44,620 nt of DNA from Geopseudomonas sagittaria (GTDB lineage: Bacteria; Pseudomonadota; Gammaproteobacteria; Pseudomonadales; Pseudomonadaceae): positions 1 through 44,620 of the forward strand of contig NZ_FOXM01000023.1 of NCBI RefSeq assembly GCF_900115715.1. The letters run 5' to 3'. The notes beneath the pieces were generated by a model that saw only the letters and a list, made by a program, of their open reading frames with translations, did no database searches and was not told the DNA's origin. This document shows positions 25,116-32,170 of this stretch, one piece after another. Each line of letters begins with the position of its first letter. Positions within the stretch are counted from its first letter, which is position 1. Both the position numbers and the translations under genes were made by a program.

Positions 25116-25411
25116 GCGACCTCCCAACCGATCAGGCGGCGCGTCTGCTCCAGCAGCTCGGCCTCGGTACCGAACCTGGCGATGAACGCGCGCTTGTCCA
25201 GGTGAATGCTCGGGGTGAGCGGGTGATTGATGCCTCGGTGATGGGCCGGGCACAGCGGGATGGCGTCGAAGTGGCTGGCCTTGCGCCCTGCTCCAGCGCC
25301 GGCGCGCGGGTGATGGATCTCGGCCGGCGTGTCTCGGTAGCCGATCTGGCGGCAGGCCATGCAGCCGAGCGACTGCACGCGGCTGAGGTGCTGCTTCTCG
25401 GCCTTGGTCAT
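25112..25411 (-). CDS. Ref-like RecA-dependent nuclease (HNH)
   Basis: 99 aa from ATG 25411 (ATGA overlap). It matches the recombination-enhancement family of phage P1 Ref: SLGCMACRQIGYRDTPAEIH, then HHPRAGAGAGRKASHFDAIP and LCPAHHRG, followed by SIHLDKRAFIARFGTE. The two CxxC/H clusters hold zinc and the His residues form the HNH-type active site. P1 Ref cuts DNA at RecA-made D-loops. Here it sits in a nin-like block next to NinB, the place of NinG in lambda. Confidence 0.9.
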   Translation of the reverse strand: MTKAEKQHLSRVQSLGCMACRQIGYRDTPAEIHHPRAGAGAGRKASHFDAIPLCPAHHRGINHPLTPSIHLDKRAFIARFGTEAELLEQTRRLIGWEVA

Positions 25412-25875
25412 GCTGCGGCCTCCCACTGCTCAGGCATCTGGCCGCGCGGCTCGCTCCAGACCACGCCCTTATCGGCGCCGAACGAGTACATGAACTCGAT
25501 CAGATCCCCCAGCTCGCGGACGGTCATGCGCTTGGTGCTCAGGCCCAGCAGCACGAAGCCGCCGTTGATGCCGGCAGCCATGCGCACTTCCTGGCGCACG
25601 GTCGCGGTCATGATGTGCTTCCAGTCCTCGGCGTCGAGCTGCTGGATCGCCCCGTTGACCGACCACGGCACTTGGCGCGCGATGTCGGCGAGCATCGCCC
25701 AGAGCTTGGCGTTCTGCTCCAGGGTGCGGCGGGACTTGACCGGGCGGACGATGATCTCGACGGCGCCCTCGGCGGCCAGCTCGGTGGCAAACAGGTAGGC
25801 CAGTCGGCACACGTCACGGACGCGGCTCGTGCCGGCGGTCCAGAAGTGGCGAGGCTTGCGGATAACGTCACCCAT
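25408..25875 (-). CDS. ninB: NinB recombination mediator (lambda Orf family)
   Basis: 155 aa. Family features: RRTLEQNAKLWAMLADIARQ, the DAEDWKHIMTATVRQE block and the final LGDLIEFMYSFGADKGV. Lambda Orf binds SSB and single-stranded DNA and replaces RecFOR in loading the recombinase. Placement beside the Ref-like nuclease supports the assignment. It overlaps the 58-aa gene by 8 bp. Confidence 0.93.
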   Translation of the reverse strand: MGDVIRKPRHFWTAGTSRVRDVCRLAYLFATELAAEGAVEIIVRPVKSRRTLEQNAKLWAMLADIARQVPWSVNGAIQQLDAEDWKHIMTATVRQEVRMAAGINGGFVLLGLSTKRMTVRELGDLIEFMYSFGADKGVVWSEPRGQMPEQWEAAA

Positions 25876-26044
25876 GACGCATCCCCCGGCGCACGCTGCC
25901 GTCGCGCAGGATGACGATGATCTGCCCGCCCATGCGCATCTCGACCTTGCTCGGAGCGTCCTTGGTGATGACGTAGCCGGCGGCCTGGCGCTGGGTGATT
26001 GCCGCCTGCTGGGCGGGGTCGCGGGTGTACTGGCCTGCGTTCAT
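25868..26044 (-). CDS. Hypothetical protein, 58 aa
   Basis: Starts at ATG 26044 (ATGA overlap with the nuclease stop). It begins MNAGQYTRDPAQQAAITQRQ and ends with a strand-rich QIIVILRDGS and RGMRHG. Overlaps on both sides indicate a real gene. Function unknown. Confidence 0.72.
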   Translation of the reverse strand: MNAGQYTRDPAQQAAITQRQAAGYVITKDAPSKVEMRMGGQIIVILRDGSVRRGMRHG

Positions 26045-26688
26045 GCGGCCTCCTTGTGCTTGTAGCGATCGACGGCGGCAACGAACTGGCAGATAAACCA
26101 CTCGGCCAGGCTGTGCTGCCCGTGCGCGGATTCCTTGGTGTCGTTCAGCGGCTGGTGAATGCGGTGCCTTGCCTGCTCCAGCGGAGCCCGTTCGGTCATG
26201 CTGTCGACCAGCTCGGCAACTACCCAGCCGACAGGCACGAAATGCGGGCGCGGCTTCCGATCGCCTGCGGACAGGAACGATGCGTAGGTGCTCAGGCTGT
26301 AGTTCTCGCTGACGAGCTTTCCAACTTCGTAGGTGCTGACGTTCAGCACGCCACGATCGGCGTAGTAGCTGAGCATTCCGTGCAGCAGATGGCCGCTCAG
26401 CATCTCGGGATCGCCGAACGCGAAAACAACGGGGCACCCGGTGGCGGCCTCGGCATCCTTGGCCTTTTCGATCTCGATCGGCTTAGGGCATGCGCCCTTC
26501 ACTTCGACGAAAACACCGCAGGCAGGCAGGTAGAAGTCGGGCATGTACCAGCCGTGGCGGGTGTCGATCGTGCGCGGCTCGTAGACCCAGCGGACGCCGA
26601 GCACGTCCATGATGGAGGCCCATCGCTGCTCTGCGTGCGATCGCATCTCGTAGCCGGCGTGGGGGAAGATGGTTTGATGGCGCTCCAT
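26041..26688 (-). CDS. PD-(D/E)XK nuclease-like protein, 215 aa
   Basis: ATG at 26688; a GTG one codon earlier overlaps the DnaB stop and is an alternative. The N-terminal half has the core of a restriction-endonuclease-like fold: SHAEQRWASIMDVLGVRWVY, then MPDFYLPACGVFVEVKG, with D53-type and ExK catalytic residues. The C-terminal half is helical and unrecognised. It follows DnaB directly and is probably a replication or recombination nuclease. Confidence 0.8.
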   Translation of the reverse strand: MERHQTIFPHAGYEMRSHAEQRWASIMDVLGVRWVYEPRTIDTRHGWYMPDFYLPACGVFVEVKGACPKPIEIEKAKDAEAATGCPVVFAFGDPEMLSGHLLHGMLSYYADRGVLNVSTYEVGKLVSENYSLSTYASFLSAGDRKPRPHFVPVGWVVAELVDSMTERAPLEQARHRIHQPLNDTKESAHGQHSLAEWFICQFVAAVDRYKHKEAA

Positions 26689-28061
26689 CACTTGCCCCCC
26701 TTGTACCGGCTGGAGAGGCTGGTGGTTTTCGGCTGCTCGGCATCCTCTGGCGGCTGCCAGTCGTAGGCGAGCTGGGCGAAGGTGCTGAACTGGCCCATGA
26801 AGGCGGTGCGAACAGTGCCGGTCTCGATGTCTCGGCCTTTGCCGATGATTACCTCGGCCACGCCCTTGTACTGGCTGTCCTCGTGGTACACCTCGTCCCG
26901 GTAGACGAACATGATCACGTCGGCGTCCTGCTCGATCGCGCCAGACTCGCGCAGGTCGGAGTTGATCGGGCGCTTGTTCGGGCGCTGCTCCAGCGATCGG
27001 TTGAGCTGGGACAGCAGGATCACCGGGATCTGCAGCTCGCGCGCCATCAGCTTGGCGCCGCGGGTCATGGCGCTGACGGCCTCGGTGCGATTGCCGCTCC
27101 CGCCCTCCTCGTCCAGCAGCTGCAGGTAGTCGATCACCATCAGGTCGAGGCCATAGCGGCGCTTGTGGCGGCGGGCCAGCGATCGGATGCGGCTCATGGT
27201 CATGCCAGGCCGATCGGACATGCTCAGCCCTGAGTCGCGGATCTTGCCGGCGGCGGCGGTCAGGCGAATGCCGTTCTCGCCCTTGCCGCCACGGCCGCTC
27301 TTGATGTCCTGCAGCGGGATCTTGCCCTCGGCAGCCAGGAAACGGTCCATCAGCTGGCCGTTGCTCATCTCCAGGCTGACCACGAGCACCTGCTTGCCGC
27401 CGCGGATGGCGTTGTGGGCGGCGATGTTCATGGCCAGGGTGGTCTTGCCCATCGCTGGGCGGCCGGCGAGGATGATCAGCTGCTCGGGGCGCAGGCCCTG
27501 CAGCTTCTCGTCCAGGTCGGCAATGCCAGTGCTCAGGCCGTCGAGTTCTCCTTTCAGCTCCTCGCGGCGCTCCAGTACCGGGATGTGGTCGCGCAACACG
27601 TCGGCGGCGGCGATCACCTCAGCGGTCGCGGCCTCAGAGTCGAGGGAAAGCACCTCGGCCTGGGCGGCTGCCACCTTGTCGGCGGCGTCCTGATCGCCGT
27701 GGGCAATCTCGTTGAGGCGATCGCTGCACAGGATCAGCGCCCGGTCGAGCGATCGCTCGCGGACAATCTCGGCATACCGGCCGGCGTTGGCGGTGCTCGG
27801 GGTGTTCTTCACCAGCTCGCCGACGTAGGAGATACCGCTGTGCCCCTCCGGCGCCGATCGGAACGACTCACCTACGGTCAGGGCGTCAATCGGCTGGTTT
27901 GCCGCTGCCACCCCGAGAATGGTGCGGAACAGGTCGGCATTCTCGGGCCAGTAGAAATCTTCAGCGGCCAGGTCGGCGGACAGTACGTCGATCAGTTCGG
28001 GGCGCTTGATCATCGCGCCGAGCACGCTGTGTTCGGCTTCCAGGCTGTAGGGATCACGCAT
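26688..28061 (-). CDS. dnaB: Replicative DNA helicase, DnaB family
   Basis: 457 aa from ATG 28061 (GGAGGGT upstream). The N-terminal domain begins MRDPYSLEAEHSVLGAMIKR. The RecA-like motor has Walker A GRPAMGKTTLAMNIA, the H1a VSLEMSNGQLMDRFLA and Walker B LDLMVIDYLQLL, with the Arg-finger end SDLRESGAIEQDADVIMFV. It unwinds DNA ahead of the replication fork. It is loaded through the O-like protein encoded just upstream, overlapping by 8 bp, as in lambdoid phages that carry their own helicase. Confidence 0.96.
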   Translation of the reverse strand: MRDPYSLEAEHSVLGAMIKRPELIDVLSADLAAEDFYWPENADLFRTILGVAAANQPIDALTVGESFRSAPEGHSGISYVGELVKNTPSTANAGRYAEIVRERSLDRALILCSDRLNEIAHGDQDAADKVAAAQAEVLSLDSEAATAEVIAAADVLRDHIPVLERREELKGELDGLSTGIADLDEKLQGLRPEQLIILAGRPAMGKTTLAMNIAAHNAIRGGKQVLVVSLEMSNGQLMDRFLAAEGKIPLQDIKSGRGGKGENGIRLTAAAGKIRDSGLSMSDRPGMTMSRIRSLARRHKRRYGLDLMVIDYLQLLDEEGGSGNRTEAVSAMTRGAKLMARELQIPVILLSQLNRSLEQRPNKRPINSDLRESGAIEQDADVIMFVYRDEVYHEDSQYKGVAEVIIGKGRDIETGTVRTAFMGQFSTFAQLAYDWQPPEDAEQPKTTSLSSRYKGGK

Positions 28062-28848
28062 GGTAGTTACCCTCCACAACCTTGACGAAGTTGCTCGGGG
28101 CGATCAGCCAGTCGAAGGTGGCGCGGAACGGCTTGGCGCCCATGCGGCCTTGAACCTTGCCCATCAGGAAGGCGGAGGTCTTCACGGTAGCGAAGTAGTC
28201 GCGCCAGAAGTCGAGGTCGCGGTGCACAGCGCTTTCACGCCAGCGGCTTTGCAGGTGACGCTTGCGGGTGTCGTTCAGGATGGCGACACCAGGCAGCTCA
28301 GGGAGGACTTCGTGGTACAGGTCGACAATGGCCTGGTGAGGGCATGCCGGCATTTGCGACTTCTGGCGAACAGGCTCGGCAGCTTCGGCCGGTTGCTCCG
28401 GTTGACGCTTGGCGTCGACGACTCCCGTTAGGGAGTTAATGTCTTTACTGTCTTTAAAGTGTGTCAGAACCGACACAGTGGCGCGTACCTTTTCAACACA
28501 CTGTGTCGGTTTCGACACGGTCGCCTTTTGATCGATTTTCCAGCAGGAAACAGGGGCAATGCTGATCGGGTCGCGGCTGCCACCAGAGCGAGCAACGACA
28601 CCCTGGCGGATCAGGTCGTTGATGATGCGCGAGACGTTCGCACGATCCAGGCCGGCCATCTTGGCGATGTATGAGGCGGCAATGCGCGCCTCGTCGACGT
28701 TGTAACCGATGGTCAGGCGGTGCACAGCCAGAGCGACACGCAGCTCGCGGCCAGATAGGTCGGCCCCGATCAGGGCTTCATACAGCTCGTTATCCATCCT
28801 GGTGAACCCTGCGGAGCTGGTGTTGCGTAGTGGAACGATATTTGTCAT
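28054..28848 (-). CDS. Replication protein O-like initiator
   Basis: 264 aa from ATG 28848 (GAGAGA upstream). The N-terminal 95 residues match the phage replication protein O family, a winged-helix DNA-binding domain (GFTRMDNELYEALIGADLSG, LDRANVSRIINDLIRQGVVA). The C-terminus (DFWRDYFATVKTSAFLMGKV, FRATFDWLIAPSNFVKVVEG) is the usual helicase-loading end. An origin with iterons is normally inside such a gene. Around 28455-28520 the DNA has repeated GTGTC/ACACTG-type tracts that could be it, which I report as tentative. Confidence 0.92.
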   Translation of the reverse strand: MTNIVPLRNTSSAGFTRMDNELYEALIGADLSGRELRVALAVHRLTIGYNVDEARIAASYIAKMAGLDRANVSRIINDLIRQGVVARSGGSRDPISIAPVSCWKIDQKATVSKPTQCVEKVRATVSVLTHFKDSKDINSLTGVVDAKRQPEQPAEAAEPVRQKSQMPACPHQAIVDLYHEVLPELPGVAILNDTRKRHLQSRWRESAVHRDLDFWRDYFATVKTSAFLMGKVQGRMGAKPFRATFDWLIAPSNFVKVVEGNYHA

Positions 28849-28875
28849 GATCTCTCTCGCGTTTGATGTACACAG

Positions 28876-28903
28876 AGCCCGGTCTAGCCACCGGGCTTTT
28901 TTT
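28876..28903 (+). terminator. Rightward terminator between O and cro (antisense orientation)
   Basis: AGCCCGGT-CTAGCC-ACCGGGCT followed by TTTTTTT, so it works for plus-strand transcripts. The neighbouring cro and O genes are on the minus strand. No plus-strand gene ends here, so it would stop antisense transcripts before they reach cro. Confidence 0.82.
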
Positions 28904-28906
28904 CGT

Positions 28907-28932
28907 CCGCGATTTGCATATTCGTATCGCGG
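28907..28932. repeat. Inverted repeat with CI-type half-site in the cro-O gap
   Basis: CCGCGAT and ATCGCGG face each other over 12 bases. The right arm contains CGTATCG (28923-28929), the half-site also seen at the cI-cro operators. It could be a further repressor site or a leader hairpin. The gap holds no cII-like gene. Confidence 0.5.
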
Positions 28933-28945
28933 GTCTAACATTGAT

Positions 28946-29143
28946 TTATGCCGCAGCCTTGCGTGCAGCTGCCCGGAGGGCCTTCTTGTGGAACTTCTCG
29001 ATGGCCTTCCCCAGCTCGTAACGCGGTTCGGTGCCGTTGATGGCGCGGTGAATATTCGGCTGGCTGGTCCCGCAGCCCTCGGCGATTTCCCGCTGAGAAA
29101 GACCCAGGCCGACCAGCTCGGAGAGCATGTCGTGGATAGTCAT
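28946..29143 (-). CDS. Cro-like HTH regulator
   Basis: 65 aa, first gene of the leftward operon. It has a single helix-turn-helix: LSQREIAEGCGTSQPNIHRA at about 15-34, followed by INGTEPRYELGKAIEKFHKK and a basic tail. Its size and divergent position opposite the CI-type repressor make Cro the natural reading. It would repress cI and early promoters by binding the operators at 29166-29231. There is only about 20 bp between its start and the nearest operator. Confidence 0.85.
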   Translation of the reverse strand: MTIHDMLSELVGLGLSQREIAEGCGTSQPNIHRAINGTEPRYELGKAIEKFHKKALRAAARKAAA

Positions 29144-29165
29144 TTTGGTCGCTCAACTCGTTTTA

Positions 29166-29231
29166 GTATTGGCCATGATACGCAACAGTATGGACCATGG
29201 CAATACAATCTGCCGATACAAGAACGTATCG
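29166..29231. promoter_or_regulatory. CI/Cro operator region, three half-site pairs
   Basis: Three imperfect or perfect dyads occupy the cI-cro gap. O1 is GTATTGGCCATGATAC (29166-29181), O2 is GTATGG...CAATAC (29188-29206) and O3 is CGATACAAGAACGTATCG (29214-29231, a perfect dyad). They share GTATYG/CGATAC half-sites with spacing that differs between dyads. O3 covers the region just upstream of the cI start and its GAGG site. Promoter elements for both genes must lie here, but I could not fix clear -35/-10 pairs. Confidence 0.75.
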
Positions 29232-29239
29232 AGGATTGC

Positions 29240-29881
29240 ATGACCATATCCCGCAGGCTGACCGAAAAATTGCGCACAAAAGGATGGTCGGAGGGCGAGC
29301 TAAGCCGCCGATCCGGCGTACCTCAGCCGACCATCAACAGAATCATGAGCGGTGAAAGCCAAAGCCCACGCCGCCCGAACGTAGAGAAGCTTGCGAAGGC
29401 GCTCACAGTTTCCCCAGAATGGCTGCTCTTTGGAGGCCCGCTAGACAGCAACGTCGAGCCGGGCCCGGCAATGAAAGGGAGAGTTCCATTGATTTCGTGG
29501 GTACAAGCGGGCGATTGGTCAAGCCAGGCGGAAGTCAGAAGCCATATGAATCCGGAGGACTGGCTGCCCTGCCCTGTCAGCCATGGGCCGCGCAGCTATG
29601 CGCTCCGTGTGCGCGGCGAGTCGATGTACAACCCGAACGGACGGCAGTCATTCCGCGAGGGCGACCTGATCTACGTCGATCCTGATCGGCGCGCGATCAA
29701 CGGATCGCTGGTCGTGGTCAAGATTGACGGCAGCCAGGAGAGCACGTTTAAGAAGCTCATCATTGAAGGCGACGAGCGGTATCTGAAAGCCCTCAACCCG
29801 GCATGGCCTAATCCGATCATTCCCATGGATGAAACTGTAACCATCTGCGGCGTCGCCATCTTCAAGGGTGAACCGCTCTAA
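29240..29881 (+). CDS. CI-type prophage repressor (HTH plus S24 peptidase)
   Basis: 213 aa from ATG 29240 (GAGG upstream); longer reading upstream crosses cro and is false. Residues 15-37 are an XRE helix-turn-helix (ELSRRSGVPQPTINRIMSGE). The C-terminal half is a LexA/CI self-cleaving domain with A90-G91 (WVQAGDW) as probable cleavage site, S128 (RGESMY) as nucleophile and K171 (STFKKL) 43 residues later, the same distance as in lambda CI. It keeps lysogeny and should be inactivated through RecA after DNA damage. A terminator follows. Confidence 0.95.
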   Translation: MTISRRLTEKLRTKGWSEGELSRRSGVPQPTINRIMSGESQSPRRPNVEKLAKALTVSPEWLLFGGPLDSNVEPGPAMKGRVPLISWVQAGDWSSQAEVRSHMNPEDWLPCPVSHGPRSYALRVRGESMYNPNGRQSFREGDLIYVDPDRRAINGSLVVVKIDGSQESTFKKLIIEGDERYLKALNPAWPNPIIPMDETVTICGVAIFKGEPL

Positions 29882-29906
29882 CCGCTAACACGTCCGCGCA
29901 ATACGA

Positions 29907-29932
29907 AGCCCGCCGCCGCGCGGGCTTTTTTT
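29907..29932 (+). terminator. Rho-independent terminator after cI
   Basis: AGCCCGC-CGCCGC-GCGGGCT is followed by TTTTTTT, 26 bp beyond the cI stop. It isolates cI from the rightward operon promoter. Confidence 0.9.
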
Positions 29933-29958
29933 CGTCCATGCAAAAAATAACTCGATTT

Positions 29959-29991
29959 CGTATTGACCGCATCCATACGTTATCGTATCGT
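29959..29991 (+). promoter_or_regulatory. Rightward early promoter with overlapping repressor half-sites (pL/oL-like)
   Basis: TTGACC (29963-29968) and TATCGT (29986-29991) are 17 bp apart, a good sigma-70 pair. The same stretch holds CGTATTG...CATACG (29959-29979), ATACGTTATCGTAT (29975-29988) and CGTATCG (29984-29990), the half-site used between cI and cro. The repressor can therefore cover both -35 and -10, as lambda oL covers pL. It would drive the plus-strand operon to the integrase. Confidence 0.78.
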
Positions 29992-30050
29992 TCACTCCAT
30001 CGAAGCGAAACACAGCGACGACAGGCAGAGATGCCTCGGCATGGCCGGAA

Positions 30051-30062
30051 CGCTCTTTAACA
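30051..30062 (+). promoter_or_regulatory. boxA antitermination element
   Basis: CGCTCTTTAACA matches the boxA consensus of rRNA leaders and lambdoid nut sites. It lies about 55 bp downstream of the predicted transcription start and before the first gene. It suggests NusB/S10-dependent antitermination of the rightward operon. I found no convincing boxB hairpin or N-like gene. The rest of the 30000-30281 leader holds only weak short frames. Confidence 0.7.
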
Positions 30063-30281
30063 ACTTAGAAGCCGTCACCCTCAGCGGGCACCAGAAATGT
30101 GCATATGAGGGCAGCACCCGCCACATGCGGGCAGCTGGACACAGGAACCAAGTAGTCGGCGCGCATGCCAATGAGGGGAAGCGCGATGCCCAGTGAGCGA
30201 TGGGCGCCTGTGTTAGCCAGACGATTTCTCGGTGCGCCTCAAGCGGGGCGCATCAGGGGAAGTCCACTGGAGGATCAAGAG

Positions 30282-30551
30282 ATGTGCAACTGCCATAGCG
30301 AAGTAACCGAGAAGTTGAAGGCCCGCGTGTCCAGCCAGCTTCCAGCCGGCGCAACCGGGCTCGATGTTGATCTGCAGGGATACGCCTTCATCCTCGGCGA
30401 TGCCCTCGGCCACAAGGCAGCCCACAACGTGCGGATCGAGTACATGGCGCCGAAGAAAGCCGGCGGCATGAAGAAGGTCGTCCAGAATATGAACATGATC
30501 GCCAGCTTCTGCCCGTTCTGCGGCGAGAAGTACGAGAAGGATGCGGTCTAA
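30282..30551 (+). CDS. Small zinc-binding protein, 89 aa
   Basis: First gene of the rightward operon. Cys-x-Cys-His near the start (MCNCHSE) and CPFCGEKY at the end together could hold one zinc ion. In between is a beta-rich stretch with a basic patch (RIEYMAPKKAGGMKKVVQN). Similar short proteins are common in Pseudomonas phages, without known function. Its leading position is that of lambda N, but the sequence lacks the Arg-rich motif. Confidence 0.75.
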   Translation: MCNCHSEVTEKLKARVSSQLPAGATGLDVDLQGYAFILGDALGHKAAHNVRIEYMAPKKAGGMKKVVQNMNMIASFCPFCGEKYEKDAV

Positions 30552-30620
30552 GCAGTTTTCCTAGCAGCCCTTCGCATGAGGGGCTGACGGGAAGACAACC
30601 AAGCCAAGAGGAAACACCCC

Positions 30621-30824
30621 ATGTTCGGTATCGGTAAAAAGCTGTTCGGCGCCAAGAAAGCAGTCAAGAAGCTGGAAAATCGCGACCTGATGCAAGCCAT
30701 CGTTGGTGGTTGCCTGCTGGTCGCCTCGGCTGATGGCGAGATCAGCAAGAACGATCCGACCAACCATTACGGCCACCGCGACACATTCCTGCCGGCCGTT
30801 TACCAGCTGCTCAACGCAGCCTGA
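30621..30824 (+). pseudogene. TerB-like protein, apparently truncated
   Basis: 67 aa. The first 45 residues (FGAKKAVKKLENRDLMQAIV, then GGCLLVASADGEISK) match the start of TerB-like tellurite-resistance domain proteins found in phages. The family's remaining helices and acidic motif are absent: after ISK the sequence becomes unrelated (NDPTNHYGHRDTFLPAVYQL). I could not recover the missing part in the other two frames. It is either a decayed gene or a shortened functional one. A good AAGAGGAAA site precedes it. Confidence 0.6.
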
Positions 30825-30886
30825 GCCGATTTCCGGCTGCCGCTTCACGAGGCGGCAGTCGCGGAAGTCCACATGGAGATGAAGAG

Positions 30887-31159
30887 ATGAGCGATTACTT
30901 CCGCGAGGCTTTCGGCGGCCAAGGCAGTCCAGGCGAATCAATTGATGGCGGCCCTGCCTTCCCAATCAAGGAGCACCTTGATAGCTACTGGTCAGGCATG
31001 ACCCTGCGCGACTACTTCGCGGCGAAGGCCCTGGCGGCGCTGATCAGCTCGGTCAAGGAGCGATTCGACCTCGGTGAATCATACCCGGATAACAATCTGC
31101 GATTCGCCAAAACCGCATACGCCATAGCCGACGCCATGCTCAAGGCTCGCGGCAACTAA
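30887..31159 (+). CDS. Hypothetical phage protein, 90 aa
   Basis: Contains GGPAFPIKEHLDSYWSGMTLR and DYFAAKALAAL, a pattern frequent in uncharacterised phage proteins, and ends in AYAIADAMLKARGN. Its start context (30875-30894) and last codons (31141-31159) are repeated at the next gene. Function unknown. Confidence 0.82.
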   Translation: MSDYFREAFGGQGSPGESIDGGPAFPIKEHLDSYWSGMTLRDYFAAKALAALISSVKERFDLGESYPDNNLRFAKTAYAIADAMLKARGN

Positions 31160-31173
31160 TCGGAGATGAAGAG

Positions 31174-31626
31174 ATGAGCGAAGCAAAGCACACGGCTGGT
31201 CCGTGGCGCTGGGAGATCAACGAGAAGCACAAGACCATGCAGCTCGCCGGCGGCGTGCCGAAGTACGACATAACCGTCATGTGCTTTGAGCGATGGGGCA
31301 TGCACAGCGCCGTGCCGATGCTTAGAAACACGGCAGAAGACGGCATGAACATCATGCACCGCTGCACAGACTTCGCTGTTCCTGTATCTGGACGTGAGCA
31401 CCATGCGCACTGGCTCAAGACCATCGACCACCCTGATGCCCGCCTGATATCCGCAGCGCCTGAGCTACTGGAGGCTCTGACAGAGCTGGTCACCGACATG
31501 GTGATCGCTCAGGGCAACATGCGAGACGCAGCAAAGCACGACGCTCGCTGGGAAGGATGCGCTGATGCCATCCAGCCTCGGATCGACAGCGCCCGCGCAG
31601 CCATCGCCAAGGCTCGCGGCAACTAA
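31174..31626 (+). CDS. Hypothetical phage protein, 150 aa
   Basis: N-terminal AKHTAGPWRWEINEK and a central HPDARLISAAPELLEALTEL are typical of a common phage family with no assigned role. The C-terminus is helical and ends KARGN like the gene before. A 20-bp repeat at the start and a 19-bp repeat at the end are shared with 30887-31159. Likely an accessory early protein. Confidence 0.82.
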   Translation: MSEAKHTAGPWRWEINEKHKTMQLAGGVPKYDITVMCFERWGMHSAVPMLRNTAEDGMNIMHRCTDFAVPVSGREHHAHWLKTIDHPDARLISAAPELLEALTELVTDMVIAQGNMRDAAKHDARWEGCADAIQPRIDSARAAIAKARGN

Positions 31627-32170
31627 CACCCCGTCCGCACCCTGCGGGCCGTCTGACGCCAGACGCACAGGGCGCCGCGCGATGCACGCTGCGCGACAGA
31701 GTGAGTCCCTGGCTTTCCCTCCCTCGGAGGTTTCCCGGGTAGCAAGCGAGCGAACGACTGGCCGGCGATAGCGGCCCCGATCACCCGGCAGGGCGGATCG
31801 GGAATGGATATGCGTTGCGCAACGAAACTGCGCTGGGAGCAAAGGCGATCAAGTTGTCGAGGCTGTTCGTGGAGTTGGTGCGCCGTACGACACTAGGCCC
31901 GTGTAAATATCGAAGCCCGACGCCAGAACATATCCATTCCCGATGCGCCCTCGCATCACCACCGCGGCGAACTGCCCCCGCGACCCACTCCAGCAGGAGT
32001 GCGCAATCGAAAAGATGACGACGCCGGCCGGAAGGCAGCAGCCGGCAATCCCCCCACTGCCTGCATCGGCAGACACCCAGCAGCAGCAACCCAACCCAAT
32101 GCCTCTGGAGGCGCGCCCCTCGGGTGGTGCCGGGGGCTGGGTGCCTGACCAATGCAGGAAGGAGACGCAC
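31627..32170. other. Gene-poor patch with 16-bp inverted repeat and possible broken minus-strand frame
   Basis: No convincing plus-strand gene lies here. ATCGGGAATGGATATG (31797-31812) recurs inverted at 31929-31944, 116 bp apart, with a CGTTGCGCAACG palindrome inside. On the minus strand two frames, IGNGYVLASGFDIYTGLV and NSTNSLDNLIAFAPSAV, would join with a single frameshift near 31880 into one protein-like tail ending RNAYPFPIRPAG. It could be a remnant of an inserted gene. Neither a coding nor an RNA role is proven. Confidence 0.4.

Noticed and set aside
28709-29239. N-terminal extension of the repressor frame
   Set aside because: It crosses the cro gene and the operators; the HTH begins only after the ATG at 29240, which has a good ribosome-binding site.
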